Assembly (NCBI GenBank): GCA_034401795.1
Contig: CM067374.1
Span: 135,828,635-135,892,634, forward strand
DNA: 64,000 nt
DNA from: Chaetoderma sp. LZ-2023a
Taxonomy: Eukaryota > Mollusca > Caudofoveata > Chaetodermatida > Chaetodermatidae
Direction of reading: 5' to 3'
Position 1 is the stretch's first letter. Every line of letters starts with the position of its first letter. Below are positions 1-10,377 of the stretch, one piece after another. A model generated the notes under the pieces. That model was given only the letters and a program-made list of their open reading frames with translations, was not told the origin of the DNA and did not search any database. Made by a program: the position numbers and the translations under genes.

Positions 1-374
1 ATTAGCCAATCAATGTTAGTCTGGTGGTTTATGGCCTTACACCGACTGAAAATTCGCGTTAGTCGGCCGATGAGCGCCGATTAAAAAAATGAATCGGGAG
101 TCGACAAGGTCAGAGATGATCTGGTGGGTTATGGCCTACCCGATCTAACTCAAGTGTCCTGTCTTGATATATATCGTGGCCTAGACTAGAGTCTGGCCAA
201 TTAAATCATCGACGTCCATGCAGATAATTAAGGATTTACAGGTTCTCTCACATGACAACAATCAGTATTTCAAAATGGCGCACATATCTGAATTACACCT
301 ACTTTATTTGACTACCTTGACTATTTTGCATGACGCAGACATGTTTTCGCTCGCGTCAAGTAGCTTTCGTGTAC
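1..374. other. Flank outside the first transposon; no gene seen
   Basis: No open frame or RNA gene can be supported. Two similar short phrases (TCTGGTGGTTTATGGCCT near 20 and CTGGTGGGTTATGGCCTA near 121) suggest an old local duplication. The last seven bases (368-374, CGTGTAC) are the candidate target-site duplication of the neighbouring transposon. Confidence 0.5.
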
Positions 375-396
375 AGTGAAAATCTGAGAACGGTCA
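375..396 (+). repeat. Left terminal inverted repeat of PHD transposon
   Basis: The core GTGAAAATCTGAGAAC is found inverted at 5693-5714. Over 22 bases the ends differ only at the outermost base and at one internal A/G. Beyond the repeat the flanks no longer pair. Confidence 0.8.
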
Positions 397-553
397 GTTT
401 CATGTCAATTGTCAAAGTATGCTTATTTCTTCAGTTAAAATATAGTATTAACACCTAAATTGTTGAAATACATCTATTTAATCATAGGAAACCAATTTTA
501 AAATAAATATAATTAACTTATCAGTTTTAAATAAGTGTTCATTTAAGCAAAAT

Positions 554-1185
554 GTCACTTAAGTTACTGTCCCTAAAGAACTGCTACAAGGTTAGGTCCA
601 ATATTTCAGAGTTTGGTCAAATTTATACATAGCAGCCTGTTAGTATTTTAATATGACATGTTTCTTTAGTATGTACACATGTGTTTTTTGCTAATAAATT
701 AATAAGTGATATTAGTTCGACCATCACTTTGTCGTGTCCCGAGGTTTGGAGTCACTTAAGTTACCGCTGAGTTGTCTGCCCCATAGCGTGAGGGTATGAG
801 TGACTTCCCTTTACCACGTGACTGGCGTAACCTTCAATGCCTTACTAATTGAGAAAGAACAGCATTAGTTTTGAAGAAGCATATATCCACATCTTTTTGT
901 GGAGCGTTTGTAGACATCAGGCAACGTATCTTTAATACAACTCACTTAAGTTACTAATCCTTTTCGTGGCGTTTTTATTTTTTGCGATTGAATTGCATTG
1001 CTTTTTAAATAGCTCATATATTACTTTATATCACACACGGAATTTGTTGGATCTCGTCTATAGTTTGTTTCAGAATATGCAATGTATTACATTTTGTCAC
1101 ATATGTTACGGTCACCTATGTTACTATTTTGTCACATAAGTTACCGTCACCTATGTTACTATGAGTAAATGGTAACGTAAGTGAC
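554..1185. repeat. Left subterminal GTCACNTANGTTAC repeats
   Basis: A 14 bp imperfect palindrome occurs at 554-567, 751-764, 941-954 (first base changed), 1096-1109, 1111-1124, 1131-1144 and 1146-1159, and inverted at 1172-1185. Variants are CACTTAAGTTAC, CACATATGTTAC and CACCTATGTTAC. The same motif recurs near the right end. Subterminal repeats of this kind usually bind the element's transposase; that role here is inferred. Confidence 0.7.
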
Positions 1186-1655
1186 ACAACGCCTCTGTTT
1201 CACGCGCAAATTTAGTACTGACCAATCACACTCGAACAGGAACGAGCAACCAAATAAAGAGGTCGCCTGGTTAAAGGTCAACGGTCAATGTCAAAGCTGT
1301 CGTAGTCGTGACAAAGGCTTTCTGTATGTACCGGTTTAATGGATGTCATGCATCATAAGTAATTAGTAATACTTGCATTCTTGCAACCCAATATATGCAC
1401 TAATACGACTGGTATACTCAAAGGTACACCATTATGCATATACCAATTTATATAGTTTCCTATTCATAAAATAGATTAGTAAAGGCTATTTGACCCACGA
1501 CACAAAATCTACCCGTCTATAAATACAGCGTTTCACTGGTCCTGATGGCAGTTTATCCTAAATATATTTTATTTGATATTTTGGAATTAATATTAATTCC
1601 AAGTTAGTTGCAAAATATCCAATAAATGTATTTAGTACAATAAATAGTATCTTTC

Positions 1656-2552
1656 ATGTACCAAAAGATTAAAGATAGACAAGTATTCTCTAATGCTGTA
1701 AAGCAGGTGCCCTCTGATTCTAAAATATCGCATGTCATTCCTGTTACAGGATTCGTGATGCCCCTAACGGCAGCTGAGAAGCAGAGGAGATATCGCGAAA
1801 AGTTAAATACTGATCCAAAAAGGAGGGAGAAATATCTTAGAAAGATGCGCATGCGGTATGAAGAGCGAAAGCAATGTGGTAAAGAACGCTTAGTTAGTAG
1901 TCTATCAGACAGAGATAAGAGAAATCAAAGGAAGGAATGGCAACGTTTTCGCAAAGCCAAAAAAGACATGTCTATGTCATCATATCAAAGTCCGCCAGAA
2001 ACACCAGATAATGGAAGCATATCTCGTGATCCCGAGCAAAGTGCGTCTGGACTTTCAAATGCACGTGCTTCCTCTTCAGCAAAGGCAAAAGGACAACAGA
2101 AAAGTAGGCGAAAGCATAGTAAAGTATATCGGCAACTCAAAAGTGTAGAACAGAGGTTGAGAAATACTCAGAAAGAATGTGACCGCTATAAGAAACGCTT
2201 TTATAGACTCATAATAAAACTTAATGGGGACACGCCTCTGACACCGAAATCTAAAACAAAACAACAACTTAAGGGTTGCAAGGTCAACCCACACGTTAAA
2301 AAATCACTATTGTTTGGTCATGTATTAGCCACAGAACTGCGAAACAGATATAAAAACAACTCAAACATTAAGCAAAAATGTGCTCTTTCGTGTTTGATTT
2401 CAGGCAAAGTACTAAAGAAGTACAAACTACTAAAACATGCCACGAAGACATTCGGGTTTTCTCAGAGACTATGCAGAGCAAATTTATTACGTCTTAATAA
2501 TATCACAGATGTTCCAGTAACTCAGAGACTAGGCTTCACGGCGAAACCATAA
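1656..2552 (+). pseudogene. Transposase segment 1 (basic N-terminal region)
   Basis: An open segment of 298 codons. An internal Met at about residue 36 starts a highly basic block (motif AAEKQRRYREKLNTDPKRR) seen at the start of many transposase-like proteins of this family. It is followed by Ser/Pro-rich linkers and another Lys/Arg-rich helical stretch (~residues 150-190), probably DNA-contacting. The frame ends in a stop at 2550-2552, but homologous-looking coding continues in the +2 frame from about 2530, so a frameshift lies near 2500-2550. The true start is not certain: the ATG at 1656 or the one at 1758. Confidence 0.7.
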
Positions 2553-3658
2553 ACCTAATCAAACACTTTTTCACTAGAGATGATATCAGCAGACAGACCA
2601 CTGGAAAACGTGATACAATAACGCGGTGTAAAGTAAAAAAACAAAAACGCTTTTTGTGTGGCGATATAAAACACATTCATCAACAGTACAATCGTGACTT
2701 TCCTGAAAATAGTGTGAGTTACCCAACATTTCTGCGATTGCGGCCTTTCTGGGTAGTTTCACCTACTCTGAAGGATCGTGACACGTGTATGTGTAAGCTG
2801 CATGAAAATATTAGTCTGAAGATAATGAAGCTCAAACAGCTAAACATTCTTCCCAGGGGAACTCACATAGATAGCCTACTCAGCAGTTATTGCTGTGATT
2901 TTAGCAGTGATAAGTGCATGTTAGGCGATTGGGACCAATGCAGAAATATGTGCATAGCCAGTCAGGAATTCAATCCCACTACGAAAATCGAATGGCTAGA
3001 ATGGCAGACTCAAACTAACACAGTAGATAAGGAGTCAGAAACTATTCAATTTAGAAAAACTGTGAAATGCAAACGAGCTGGAACAATTAAAGAACTTTTC
3101 GATTTGTTCAACAGTGACATGAAAGCAAAGATATGTCCCCATATCTACAGAATGCGTCATCAATATCAACAAAGTCGCCAGTGTAAAGCAGAATTGACAA
3201 ATCGAGATGCAATTATTCACATAGACTTTGCAGAAAACTATGTATGCAGGTATGCAACGGAAATTCAATCTGTTCACTTCGGTGCTAGTCATAGACAGGC
3301 AACATTGCATACAGGCATGCTTTATACAAAAGATGCTTCACTTCCCTTTTGTACCATATCTGACTCCATGCTACACAACGCTTCCGCTGTTTGGTCCTAC
3401 ATTTCACCCGTTCTAATGATGATAAGGAATGACTTTCCAGATGTAGACACACTGCACATATCCAGCGACGGCCCAACGACACAGTATAAGAATAAGGACA
3501 ATCTGTATTTACTATCAACTGAGCCACAAGATCGGTTTCAGGCAAGCAACATGGAACTTCTCAGAAGCATCGCATGGCAAGGGCGCGCCCGATGGTGTTG
3601 GGGCAGTATTAAAGCGAACTGCAGACAACGCGGTTGCACAGGGCAAGGATATTCCTGA
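2553..3658 (+). pseudogene. Transposase segment 2 (DDE catalytic region)
   Basis: Continues segment 1 in another frame; its first Met is at 2654 but the frame is open upstream. It holds Cys-rich stretches (CMCKLHENI, YCCDFSSDKC) and two acidic motifs typical of an RNase H-like DDE core: IHIDFAENY (about 3217-3243) and ISSDGPTTQYKN (about 3459-3494). The reading frame then drifts into sequence unlike the family. The conserved SEASHGKGAPDG motif with the expected third acidic residue sits in a different frame at about 3564-3600. The second frameshift therefore lies near 3525-3540, between the second D and the E, and separates the catalytic triad. Confidence 0.75.
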
Positions 3659-4316
3659 TGCGACAACCATGTATAATGAACTTTCAAATATTACATCTGT
3701 TAAACTTTTCTTCATCGCAGAGAGTGAAATTAATACTAAGTGTATTCCTGCAAAACTTGCACCAATCCGTGGAACAATGAAAATGCATCAAGTTATAACA
3801 AAAGAAGAACGTGTAATTTGCTATAGAGGTTTATCTTGTTTTTGTTCCAGAAATGGCTGTTCATGTTTCAACGCTAAGCATTACACATTTCCTTCTGAGC
3901 AACTTTCTGCTGTAATACCAACAGTAGACAATTCTTCGGGCAGTGCAGAAAGCACAGTTGGAGCTGAAGCACTCATCGCAGATCCACCCAACCTTCCCGA
4001 TAACTTAACTGTAACATCCTCAGCATCATGTAGTAACCAGCCAAAAATGTCAACTTTGTTGAAGAAACGAATTACAATTAAAAAGGCTATAATCCGCAAA
4101 CCACGTGCTAAGCAAACCATTTGTAATCCTATTAATAAGAAGAAGGTATCAAAACTCTTAAAAGATCAACTGTATAACTGTTTAGTTTGTAACGAGCCTT
4201 ACAATGACCCACCTACAGGGGATTGGATCGAGTGCCATAGCTGTAATTTATGGGCACATGAGCTGTGCACGTCGTATGGTGGAGTTAATCTATACACATG
4301 TGACAAATGCAGTTAA
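3537..4316 (+). pseudogene. Transposase segment 3 with C-terminal PHD finger
   Basis: This frame carries the glutamate motif SEASHGKGAPDG, then a basic stretch, a Cys-rich motif (CYRGLSCFCSRNGCSCF), a Ser-rich linker and a C-terminal zinc finger at about 4175-4313. The finger has CLVC, ECHSC, WAHELC and YTCDKC in the C4HC3 order of a PHD finger, with the usual Trp before the His. PHD fingers often read histone H3 tails, so the domain might guide target choice; that role is an inference. The ORF ends with TAA at 4314-4316. Confidence 0.75.
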
Positions 4317-4464
4317 GCAATTAAGCGATGTATTCACAATTGTTAGTTTTCTGGTGAGACAAATTTGCCTTTTGCAATTTACATTTTGACCTGGTACAAT
4401 TTGATTCTTATGCAACTTGTTAATTTTTTACCCACGTGGCTAGACGAAAGGCTAAAGGCGAGCA

Positions 4465-4613
4465 CGCCATTGTTGTTGTTGTTGTTCTTCTTCTTCTTCT
4501 TCTTCATTCTTCTTCTTCTTCTTGTTCTTCTTCTCCTCCTCCTCCTCCTCCTCCTCCTCCTCCTCCTCCTCCTTCTTCTTCTTCTTCTTCTACTTCTTCA
4601 TAATCTTCTTCTT
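4465..4613. repeat. (TTG/TTC/TCC)n pyrimidine microsatellite
   Basis: A run of trinucleotides passes from GTT to CTT to CTC and back to CTT. It yields a spurious poly-Leu/Phe reading frame. It lies downstream of the transposase inside the element. Confidence 0.9.
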
Positions 4614-4734
4614 GGAAGTTAAGGTATGTGGTCAGAAATAAGTATGCCGAGTTGGGGTTAAAAGATCAAAGTTCAAGGTAACAACGACTTTATAAAAATA
4701 TACAAACTATGCGGATCTTTGTGCAAATTACATG

Positions 4735-4855
4735 TACACTATACGGGTGATGTGTTGGATATTTTGAAAATAGTTTGACTTGAAGCTGTTGCTGACTAAG
4801 GCAGCAACAATGTCCAGTCAAATTAATTTCAAAATGTTCAACAGAATGTGGGGAC
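4735..4855. repeat. MITE-1 hairpin fragment inside the PHD transposon
   Basis: Contains the paired arms found in MITE-1 copies elsewhere in the window (TTTTGAAAATAGTTTGACTT and AGTCAAATTAATTTCAAAAT) around GCTGTTGCTG...CAGCAACA. Only the palindrome and short flanks are present. It shows MITE-1 invading the older transposon. Confidence 0.6.
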
Positions 4856-5138
4856 ACAGCAACAGTTTTCAGCAACATTGTTTTCAAAATGGACACTTTT
4901 AATGATCTAGTTCTACTGTATTGATCTTGACACAACTTGGGTGGATGCTTACCACTGGAGTTCCAGATATGTGGGGCAATTCCGGGGTCAAACGGGCAAA
5001 GGTCGAGGTCACATGCCTGATATTGCAGGGTGGTGAATCTGATTGTGATTTATATGCATAGTTAACCATCTGTGTTTGATGCTTAGTTGACCATTGGCAT
5101 CGAGAGAAGGCGTGAAATACCGTAGTATTAAAATAAAT

Positions 5139-5526
5139 GTCACTTATGTTACCACCTGTCACTTATGTTACCAATTGTCACTTACGTTACTGAAAATATT
5201 TTTTCAATATTTGTCATTTTTCTAAAAATCGAATATCTGTCACTTTTGGGATATTAAATGTTTAACTTTTCTCATTACTATAAGAGGGTGACATCTTGCC
5301 ATTTATGTCTGTATAGGAAGAAACGCAGCATAGTAACATTAGGAATATTCACTTCTTTATTTCATTTAACTAAAATCTTTTTTAATTACACATATGACTG
5401 TTTTATGAAATGTTTTACATTGTTATTTTTGGAGAATCTGTCATTCTGTGAAATAGCCATAACCATAGTTGTGTAGGCAATATGATGTATACATTGTAAT
5501 GTTGACCATGCCGGTAACTTAGGTGA
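5139..5526. repeat. Right subterminal GTCACTTANGTTAC repeats
   Basis: Copies at 5139-5152, 5158-5171 and 5177-5190 in direct orientation and at 5513-5526 inverted, matching the motif near the left end. A fifth, truncated copy (GTCACTTTTGG) is near 5232. Confidence 0.7.
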
Positions 5527-5692
5527 CAACTTTAGAGCGTTATTGACAATGGAAGCTCCATAAATCATTTACAAAATAGTTGTGCTTGTGGCATTTATTA
5601 TAAATTAGTAACCAAGTATTTAATACATGTAAAAATAACAGAAATTATGCGCATGTAGATATAATATATTTTGATTTTTACTTGCTCAAAAT

Positions 5693-5714
5693 TGACTGTT
5701 CTCAGATTTTCACC
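5693..5714 (-). repeat. Right terminal inverted repeat of PHD transposon
   Basis: Reverse complement of 375-396 with two mismatches. It is followed by CGTGTGC, the candidate target duplication partner of 368-374. Confidence 0.8.
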
Positions 5715-5789
5715 CGTGTGCTGTCATACAACTGTGGATGCTGACGCCACGTTTCAACAAATTCCATTTCAATTTCTCTATTGTTCCAG

Positions 5790-5965
5790 TCTAACATAAT
5801 CTGGTCGCTAGGTGCAGATCTTACTGCTAACGACATGGTCGTTTGGTGTATGACCTTCAGTTGGTAGAACAGCCTACTGAGTGCGTGTCTGTCCGACTAC
5901 TGCAGACAGCGGGCAGTTGGGTCTGGTCGAGGACAACCAGTTGATGTATACCCAGCATTACACCA
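5790..5965. repeat. Dispersed repeat, inverted copy at ~25855-26035
   Basis: The stretch with TCGCTAGGTGCAGAT, ACGACATGGTCGTTTGGTGT and GACCAGACCCAACTG (as reverse complement) recurs inverted near 25.9-26.0 kb with small differences. A (TCA)n run follows at 6061-6099. Confidence 0.75.
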
Positions 5966-6060
5966 ACATGCAATTACAGTTATCACCAGATGCTCGTAAC
6001 AAGCTAACAGTACACGCTCAAAATGGTTGTCATCCAATTTTAGGGAAGCTAGTGGCAGCG

Positions 6061-6100
<40 letters not shown>

Positions 6101-6440
6101 TTACGAGGCATAAGCCATAGGCTTGTTATTGCCTCAGTGTCTTTTCAACAAGTTGAAATAGTATGACTTGCTCAGTCAATTTCAAATGTATTTCCTTTGA
6201 AGTAGATGTCTAGTTTGGTCTTCAATATTTCGAACGTTTGTCGCTTAATTACTTCCCGTCTATATTTCAGCGGTATTAAGTTTAAGACGTTAAGTTTAGT
6301 TGGGGAGGTGTTGTGGTGCAGATGCGTGTTTCTCGCATCAGCTGCGGTGCGCCACCTACACTCATGGTTAAACCATGCTGCGCCTAGCATTTGGTTATAT
6401 TGTTGACTTGTGTAGACCGTACTTGGTCTCGTCGCTGTTT

Positions 6441-6600
6441 TAGTCCAGTCAATCTAGGCCAAAAATATTTTAACCCGGAACAAATTGCAACATAATTTTT
6501 TTACCTCGCCCAGTGTATAGGGGGCCATAATGTGCAATATATCAAAAGTCCTCCAAAATTCCAATAGGGGAAAGGGTAAAATTTGCATAATTATTACCAG
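6441..6600. repeat. Left long terminal inverted repeat of the Academ-like element
   Basis: Pairs with 10222-10374. Best matching blocks are TAGTCCAGT, AACAAATTGCAACA and ATATCAAAAGT(C/G)CTCCAAAAT, separated by diverged stretches. Confidence 0.75.
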
Positions 6601-6894
6601 ATTTGGGCCATTTCACCTGAAAAATCCATTTTTCTTTATTTCTTTAAAACCGGTATGTAATATATGTGTGACTGGGTATTTTTGAACTTTTTTAGTAATA
6701 AATGAATACGATTGACATATTCTCCACAAATTAAATGTATTGTGTTATGCCACTTGCATGAATTTACCTAATACCATCATTGATATTGATACAATACATA
6801 TTATATTTTATTATGTCACGGTATTGTGTGTTTCTAAGCTAAGCTAAGATGAAATAGTATGGCATAGGTACCTGGTTTCTACTAATTTCATCTT

Positions 6895-7119
6895 GCATCA
6901 ATTATCCAAGTCATCTTCCTCAATGAGCGTTATTGAATTCGAGCAACTGAGACCCTTACAGTCTTCGCAGGCAGATGTGCAGCTGAGCCCATGTTTTCTA
7001 CAGGTGCATCTCTTTGATTCACAGCCAGTTTTGCAGCTGCATCTAAATGAATACAGTAAATCGTCAGGTGCTGCCAGCATGTCAGTCTTAACAGGCAGCA
7101 TTTGGTGGTTGAGAACTTT
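6895..7119 (-). pseudogene. CXC (tesmin-like) C-terminal segment of the Academ-like gene
   Basis: Directly downstream of an in-frame TGA at 7120-7122 the same frame stays open and encodes a Cys-rich motif with nine cysteines: CSCKTGC, CTCRKHGLSC, ACEDC and GLSC. This spacing is that of CXC/tesmin-like DNA-binding motifs found in MSL2, LIN54 and several transposase families. The frame after the stop begins KVLNHQMLPV. Since the stop is TGA where family members, as I recall them, have Trp (EWGW), a nonsense mutation is the likely cause. The segment ends with an acidic tail. Confidence 0.7.
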
Positions 7120-8199
7120 TCAGCCCCATTCTGTTGGATCCATATCTCCAGCATCTCCTCTCCAAACTTGAATTTGGTAGTACACGCGAAGACTGTGAAA
7201 CTTTGCGGATGCGGGTGTTGGTGGTAAATCTCGTGCTTCAACATACTTGGAACTTTTTGCAACCTTCTCCCTGAATCGCTTGTACCGCAAAGCAACTAGA
7301 CTATCCATTGAAGTGCCATTGTATAGAATAAGCATTGCCTTCTCACCTGCTTTTATCACGTCATCTTTATTCGCATTACTCATTGTAAACACTTCAGCAA
7401 TTTGAGAGAGTTCTTTGCAGCACTGGATTTTGCTAAGGGATGCAGATTTTCCAATTCCATAAAGCCTAGATGTTGAGTCACAGCCAAGGATAGCATGGAT
7501 AAATAACAGCTGTGAGCACAAACAGAACCCGAGTTTTTCCTTTGCCATTTTGATATTCCACAGTCGGGGTTTCTTTGCATTTTGCTTTGGCTCTGGTCTG
7601 AAAAGTAGCTGACAGCCATTCATATCAGTATGGTATAGAAGCAAAACCAGTAGGTCGGTATCGTCTCCAACAAGAGCAGTATTTGTTGACTTTGAAGCCA
7701 AGATAGCCGTGTGCGTAATTAAGACATCAGCATCACCGCTTGCCTTTATCGTTAAGCATCCAGCCTGTTCGAGAGATGAACTTAAGATTGATATGAACCG
7801 ATGTTTGTTCTGCTTGTTACTAAGAAAATCAGGCTTACTCAGAGTTACAACTGTTTGCGGAGTCAGTACAACAGTTGCGCCTGATCCACGAGTTCGCCTC
7901 TTATGTGTTACATCTTTTATCTCTGGGCCTTGGTCATAACCATCAAAAACTACTGTAGCCTTTCGATATTTGCTTATGCAATATTTTACATATCTTTGAC
8001 AAACATTTGCAAATGTCTCTCCACGCTGCCATGGAACACGGTGTAATAGAGCTCCTCCATCAAGCACATAGTGGACAGAATCTGGAAGGACTGCATCTTC
8101 ATTTTGAATTAATTTCCACAATGCATCAGCAAGTGCCGGCTTATTTGCTTCCCATGGAAGAGATGAATTATCAAAGAGTGCGGGCGGATGAGTGCACAA
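7120..8199 (-). pseudogene. XPG/FEN-like nuclease segment of the Academ-like gene
   Basis: A segment of 359 codons. Motifs in order: VVFDGYDQ (~83-90), SGDADVLI (~154-161), ALVGDDTDLLVLL (~175-187) and HAILGCDSTSRLYGIGK (~235-251). The acidic clusters and the GCD...GIGK helix-turn-like motif match the catalytic aspartates and H3TH region of the XPG/FEN1 family. The frame is shifted relative to the upstream segment near 8205-8215 and is ended early by TGA at 7120-7122. All nuclease motifs seem intact, so the decay looks recent. Confidence 0.75.
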
Positions 8200-8206
8200 C
8201 TCATAC

Positions 8207-9901
8207 TCAAAATAAGATGTTATTTGGCTCTAGATCTATCATCGGAAGGAAAATAACAGACGATTTACCTGGATAAACTCCTTGGTGAACAGTTTGCATC
8301 ATGCCAGACCGTGACTGTCTCCTTGAACGCAGAAACAAAGAGAAATCCGAGAGGATGTCAATGTCAGCTGTTGGGTCTGTTTGTTCCATTGCAGTTAACT
8401 CCTTAAAGGTCAATGGGAAGTTCCTGGTATGCTGAGACTCAAAGTTCCTGATACAGATCTTGCCAACTTGCTTGATATCTTCAGATGTTACATTTATCCT
8501 TGGAATAAGTTTGCACGAAAGGTTTCCTGGTGTAACAGATGCAATGATTCCCATTCCATGAAATGTATTATGCCCATCTATTGTGCAAATATTGTGATCC
8601 ACATTGTCGGCAACAAACTGAATGAACTCGCCTGATAATGGCTGTGGTAGATCTCCACCATGAAGTGATGCACTGCGCTCAAACCTCTGTATCTCCGCGT
8701 ATGAACATCCAAATCCGTGCTTGTACAAGGTGTCAACAATAAATCTAGATCCAAATTTATGGTGCATCTCACATGACAGCCCGAACTGCAAAGGTGCCAA
8801 AATAACTCTAGGACTAGTTCCTTGCATAATAGCCTGTCCAACTGATGCCTGTTTCATTTCTGTGTCTTTTCTAGTAAACAAAATCCGCAATAATTCCCGC
8901 AGTGTCTCTGGTAAATAATTCAATGCCTTTACTGGGTCGCTCATTTGCTCCCTTGATGGATAGCTTTCAGATGATGTGCATGAATCAATTAACTTAATAT
9001 CGTGTCTAAGCAGTTTGGCAGCTGTCTGGATGATTAGCATGCTCTCTGATTTGGAATCCTTTCTCTTCTGTTCCTTAGAGAAGTCAGTCAAAATAGTAGA
9101 TGCTTTAGAACGAAAGGTAACAACGTTTGGCTTACCATTCACAGTGCTAATAAATATTTCATCGCCATAATTATCTTTTATTTTATCCTGCATGTATTTT
9201 GTACTGTATGCTTTATTCTCTTTATCATCGAGATACTCTTGCATTTTATTAACGAGGTCGTGCAGGGTCAGCTGCTCATCATCATTATTTTCAAGAAATG
9301 CCATTGTCGCACTAAATGCTCTTACTCTGTCCAAGTCTTCTGGCCTTCCATGTTTTTGGGATGAGCAAGATGAGTGCAGCTGAGGGATATTTTTCATGGT
9401 TCGAAAATTTACGCTGCAGCTTTGATGGTATACTGCATTGACAACGCATAAATCCGGCGTGAAGGCAAGCCGCCCAGCTACACGTTTGCCCCATTCGTCT
9501 TTTCTCTGCTCACAGGCCTCGGCGATACTACATTGAAAGTCATGAGTACTTACTGGATAAATATCATAGCCACGTTTCTTTCCATCTTGAATTTTTGCAG
9601 GGTATCCGCATAGCAAACAATGTTCACTAAAATTGAATGTTGGACTTTCTGAACGGAGTGTTCGCATGGATGGCGGAGATTGTTCAATTTTCTCTGCGTC
9701 ACGGGCAATCCGCTTGGGATCAATGAACTCCCGTCGACATTTTACATGAACCCTCTGTCCTACTTCAGCTATGACATCGCTTTCACGGGCTCTGCTAGCA
9801 TTGTTAATACCGTCACAGCCTTTAACTCGAAGCTTAACAGTTTGTGAGCCATTTTCTAGGCTCTGGTTACAAATAACGCATGTATCTAAATCCATGTCCA
9901 T
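8207..9901 (-). pseudogene. N-terminal segment of the Academ-like gene
   Basis: 564 codons from ATG 9901. Starts with a zinc-binding arrangement CVICN ... KGCDGIN ... VHVKCRREF, then a second set HCLLCGYPAK ... HDFQCSIAEAC ... YHQSC. Further on is VADNVDHNICTIDGHNTFHG, a motif shared by many copies of this invertebrate mobile gene and possibly part of its catalytic core. The frame closes at 8207 just after LEPNN, whereas sensible coding (SYFEYELCTHPP) continues in the next frame. One indel in the TCTTATTTTGAG run near 8210 would explain it. Confidence 0.75.
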
Positions 9902-10221
9902 ATTCTGATTGAATTGTATAGAAATTTATTCAAATTGTGAGATAAAAGTGAAAATTAAAATGCAATTTATTTTAGATAAAATTTTAAAAGCGAAAAACAA
10001 AATTAAACTTACTTTAAATATAATTTTTTTAAATTACCGCGGCCCTGTGCATACAACCATATTTAATCTGTGGTTTGGAGAATTTGTACAAGTGGTTCAA
10101 GGCAATATTGCCAATTGCTTACTGTCTTCCGTGACCATGAAATTCAGAGCTTAGACAACATTTCTACTTCGTTTATTTGCGGAATGAAGCAGGTAAGGGA
10201 AGTTTCATTATTCGGATAATG

Positions 10222-10374
10222 GCGGTAGCTAAATATGCGAATTTACCCACTTTCCCATCGAGGGATTTTGGAGCACTTTTGATATGTGACACCTGGCAGT
10301 CCCATGAATGCCGCAGAAAAGAAATAAATTCTGTTGCAATTTGTTCTAGGTTAATTTGTAGTTTTACTGGACTA
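10222..10374. repeat. Right long terminal inverted repeat of the Academ-like element
   Basis: Reverse complement of 6441-6600 with indels, ending in ACTGGACTA. TTT at 10375-10377 matches TTT at 6438-6440. Confidence 0.75.
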
Positions 10375-10377
10375 TTT

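Larger units (their letters stand above)
375..5714 (+). mobile_element. 5.3 kb DNA transposon with PHD-finger transposase (decayed)
   Basis: The element is bounded by 22 bp terminal inverted repeats (375-396 and 5693-5714) that differ at two positions. It is flanked by CGTGTAC (368-374) and CGTGTGC (5715-5721), a 6-of-7 match that could be a 5-7 bp target duplication. Both ends carry many copies of GTCACNTANGTTAC, typical of subterminal transposase-binding repeats. The interior holds one transposase reading unit broken by two frameshifts (1656-4316), a pyrimidine microsatellite and a fragment of another MITE. The transposase motifs (DFAENY, SDGPTTQYKN, SEASHGKG) belong to a family common in invertebrate genomes; I cannot assign a superfamily name with confidence. 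Confidence 0.8.
6441..10374 (-). mobile_element. Academ-like DNA transposon (XPG-type nuclease plus CXC), decayed
   Basis: The ends TAGTCCAGT (6441) and ACTGGACTA (to 10374) start imperfect terminal inverted repeats of about 150 bp. TTT precedes and follows the element (6438-6440, 10375-10377), a 3 bp target duplication. The single gene (9901 to about 6895, minus) has N-terminal zinc-binding motifs, a region like XPG/FEN nucleases and a C-terminal CXC motif. Long repeats, a 3-4 bp duplication and an XPG-like protein of ~1000 residues are what I recall of the Academ superfamily (Kapitonov and Jurka). The family name is from memory; the structure is read directly. Confidence 0.7.

Noticed and set aside
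4365-4622. Poly-Leu/Phe protein
   Set aside because: Translation of a pyrimidine microsatellite.
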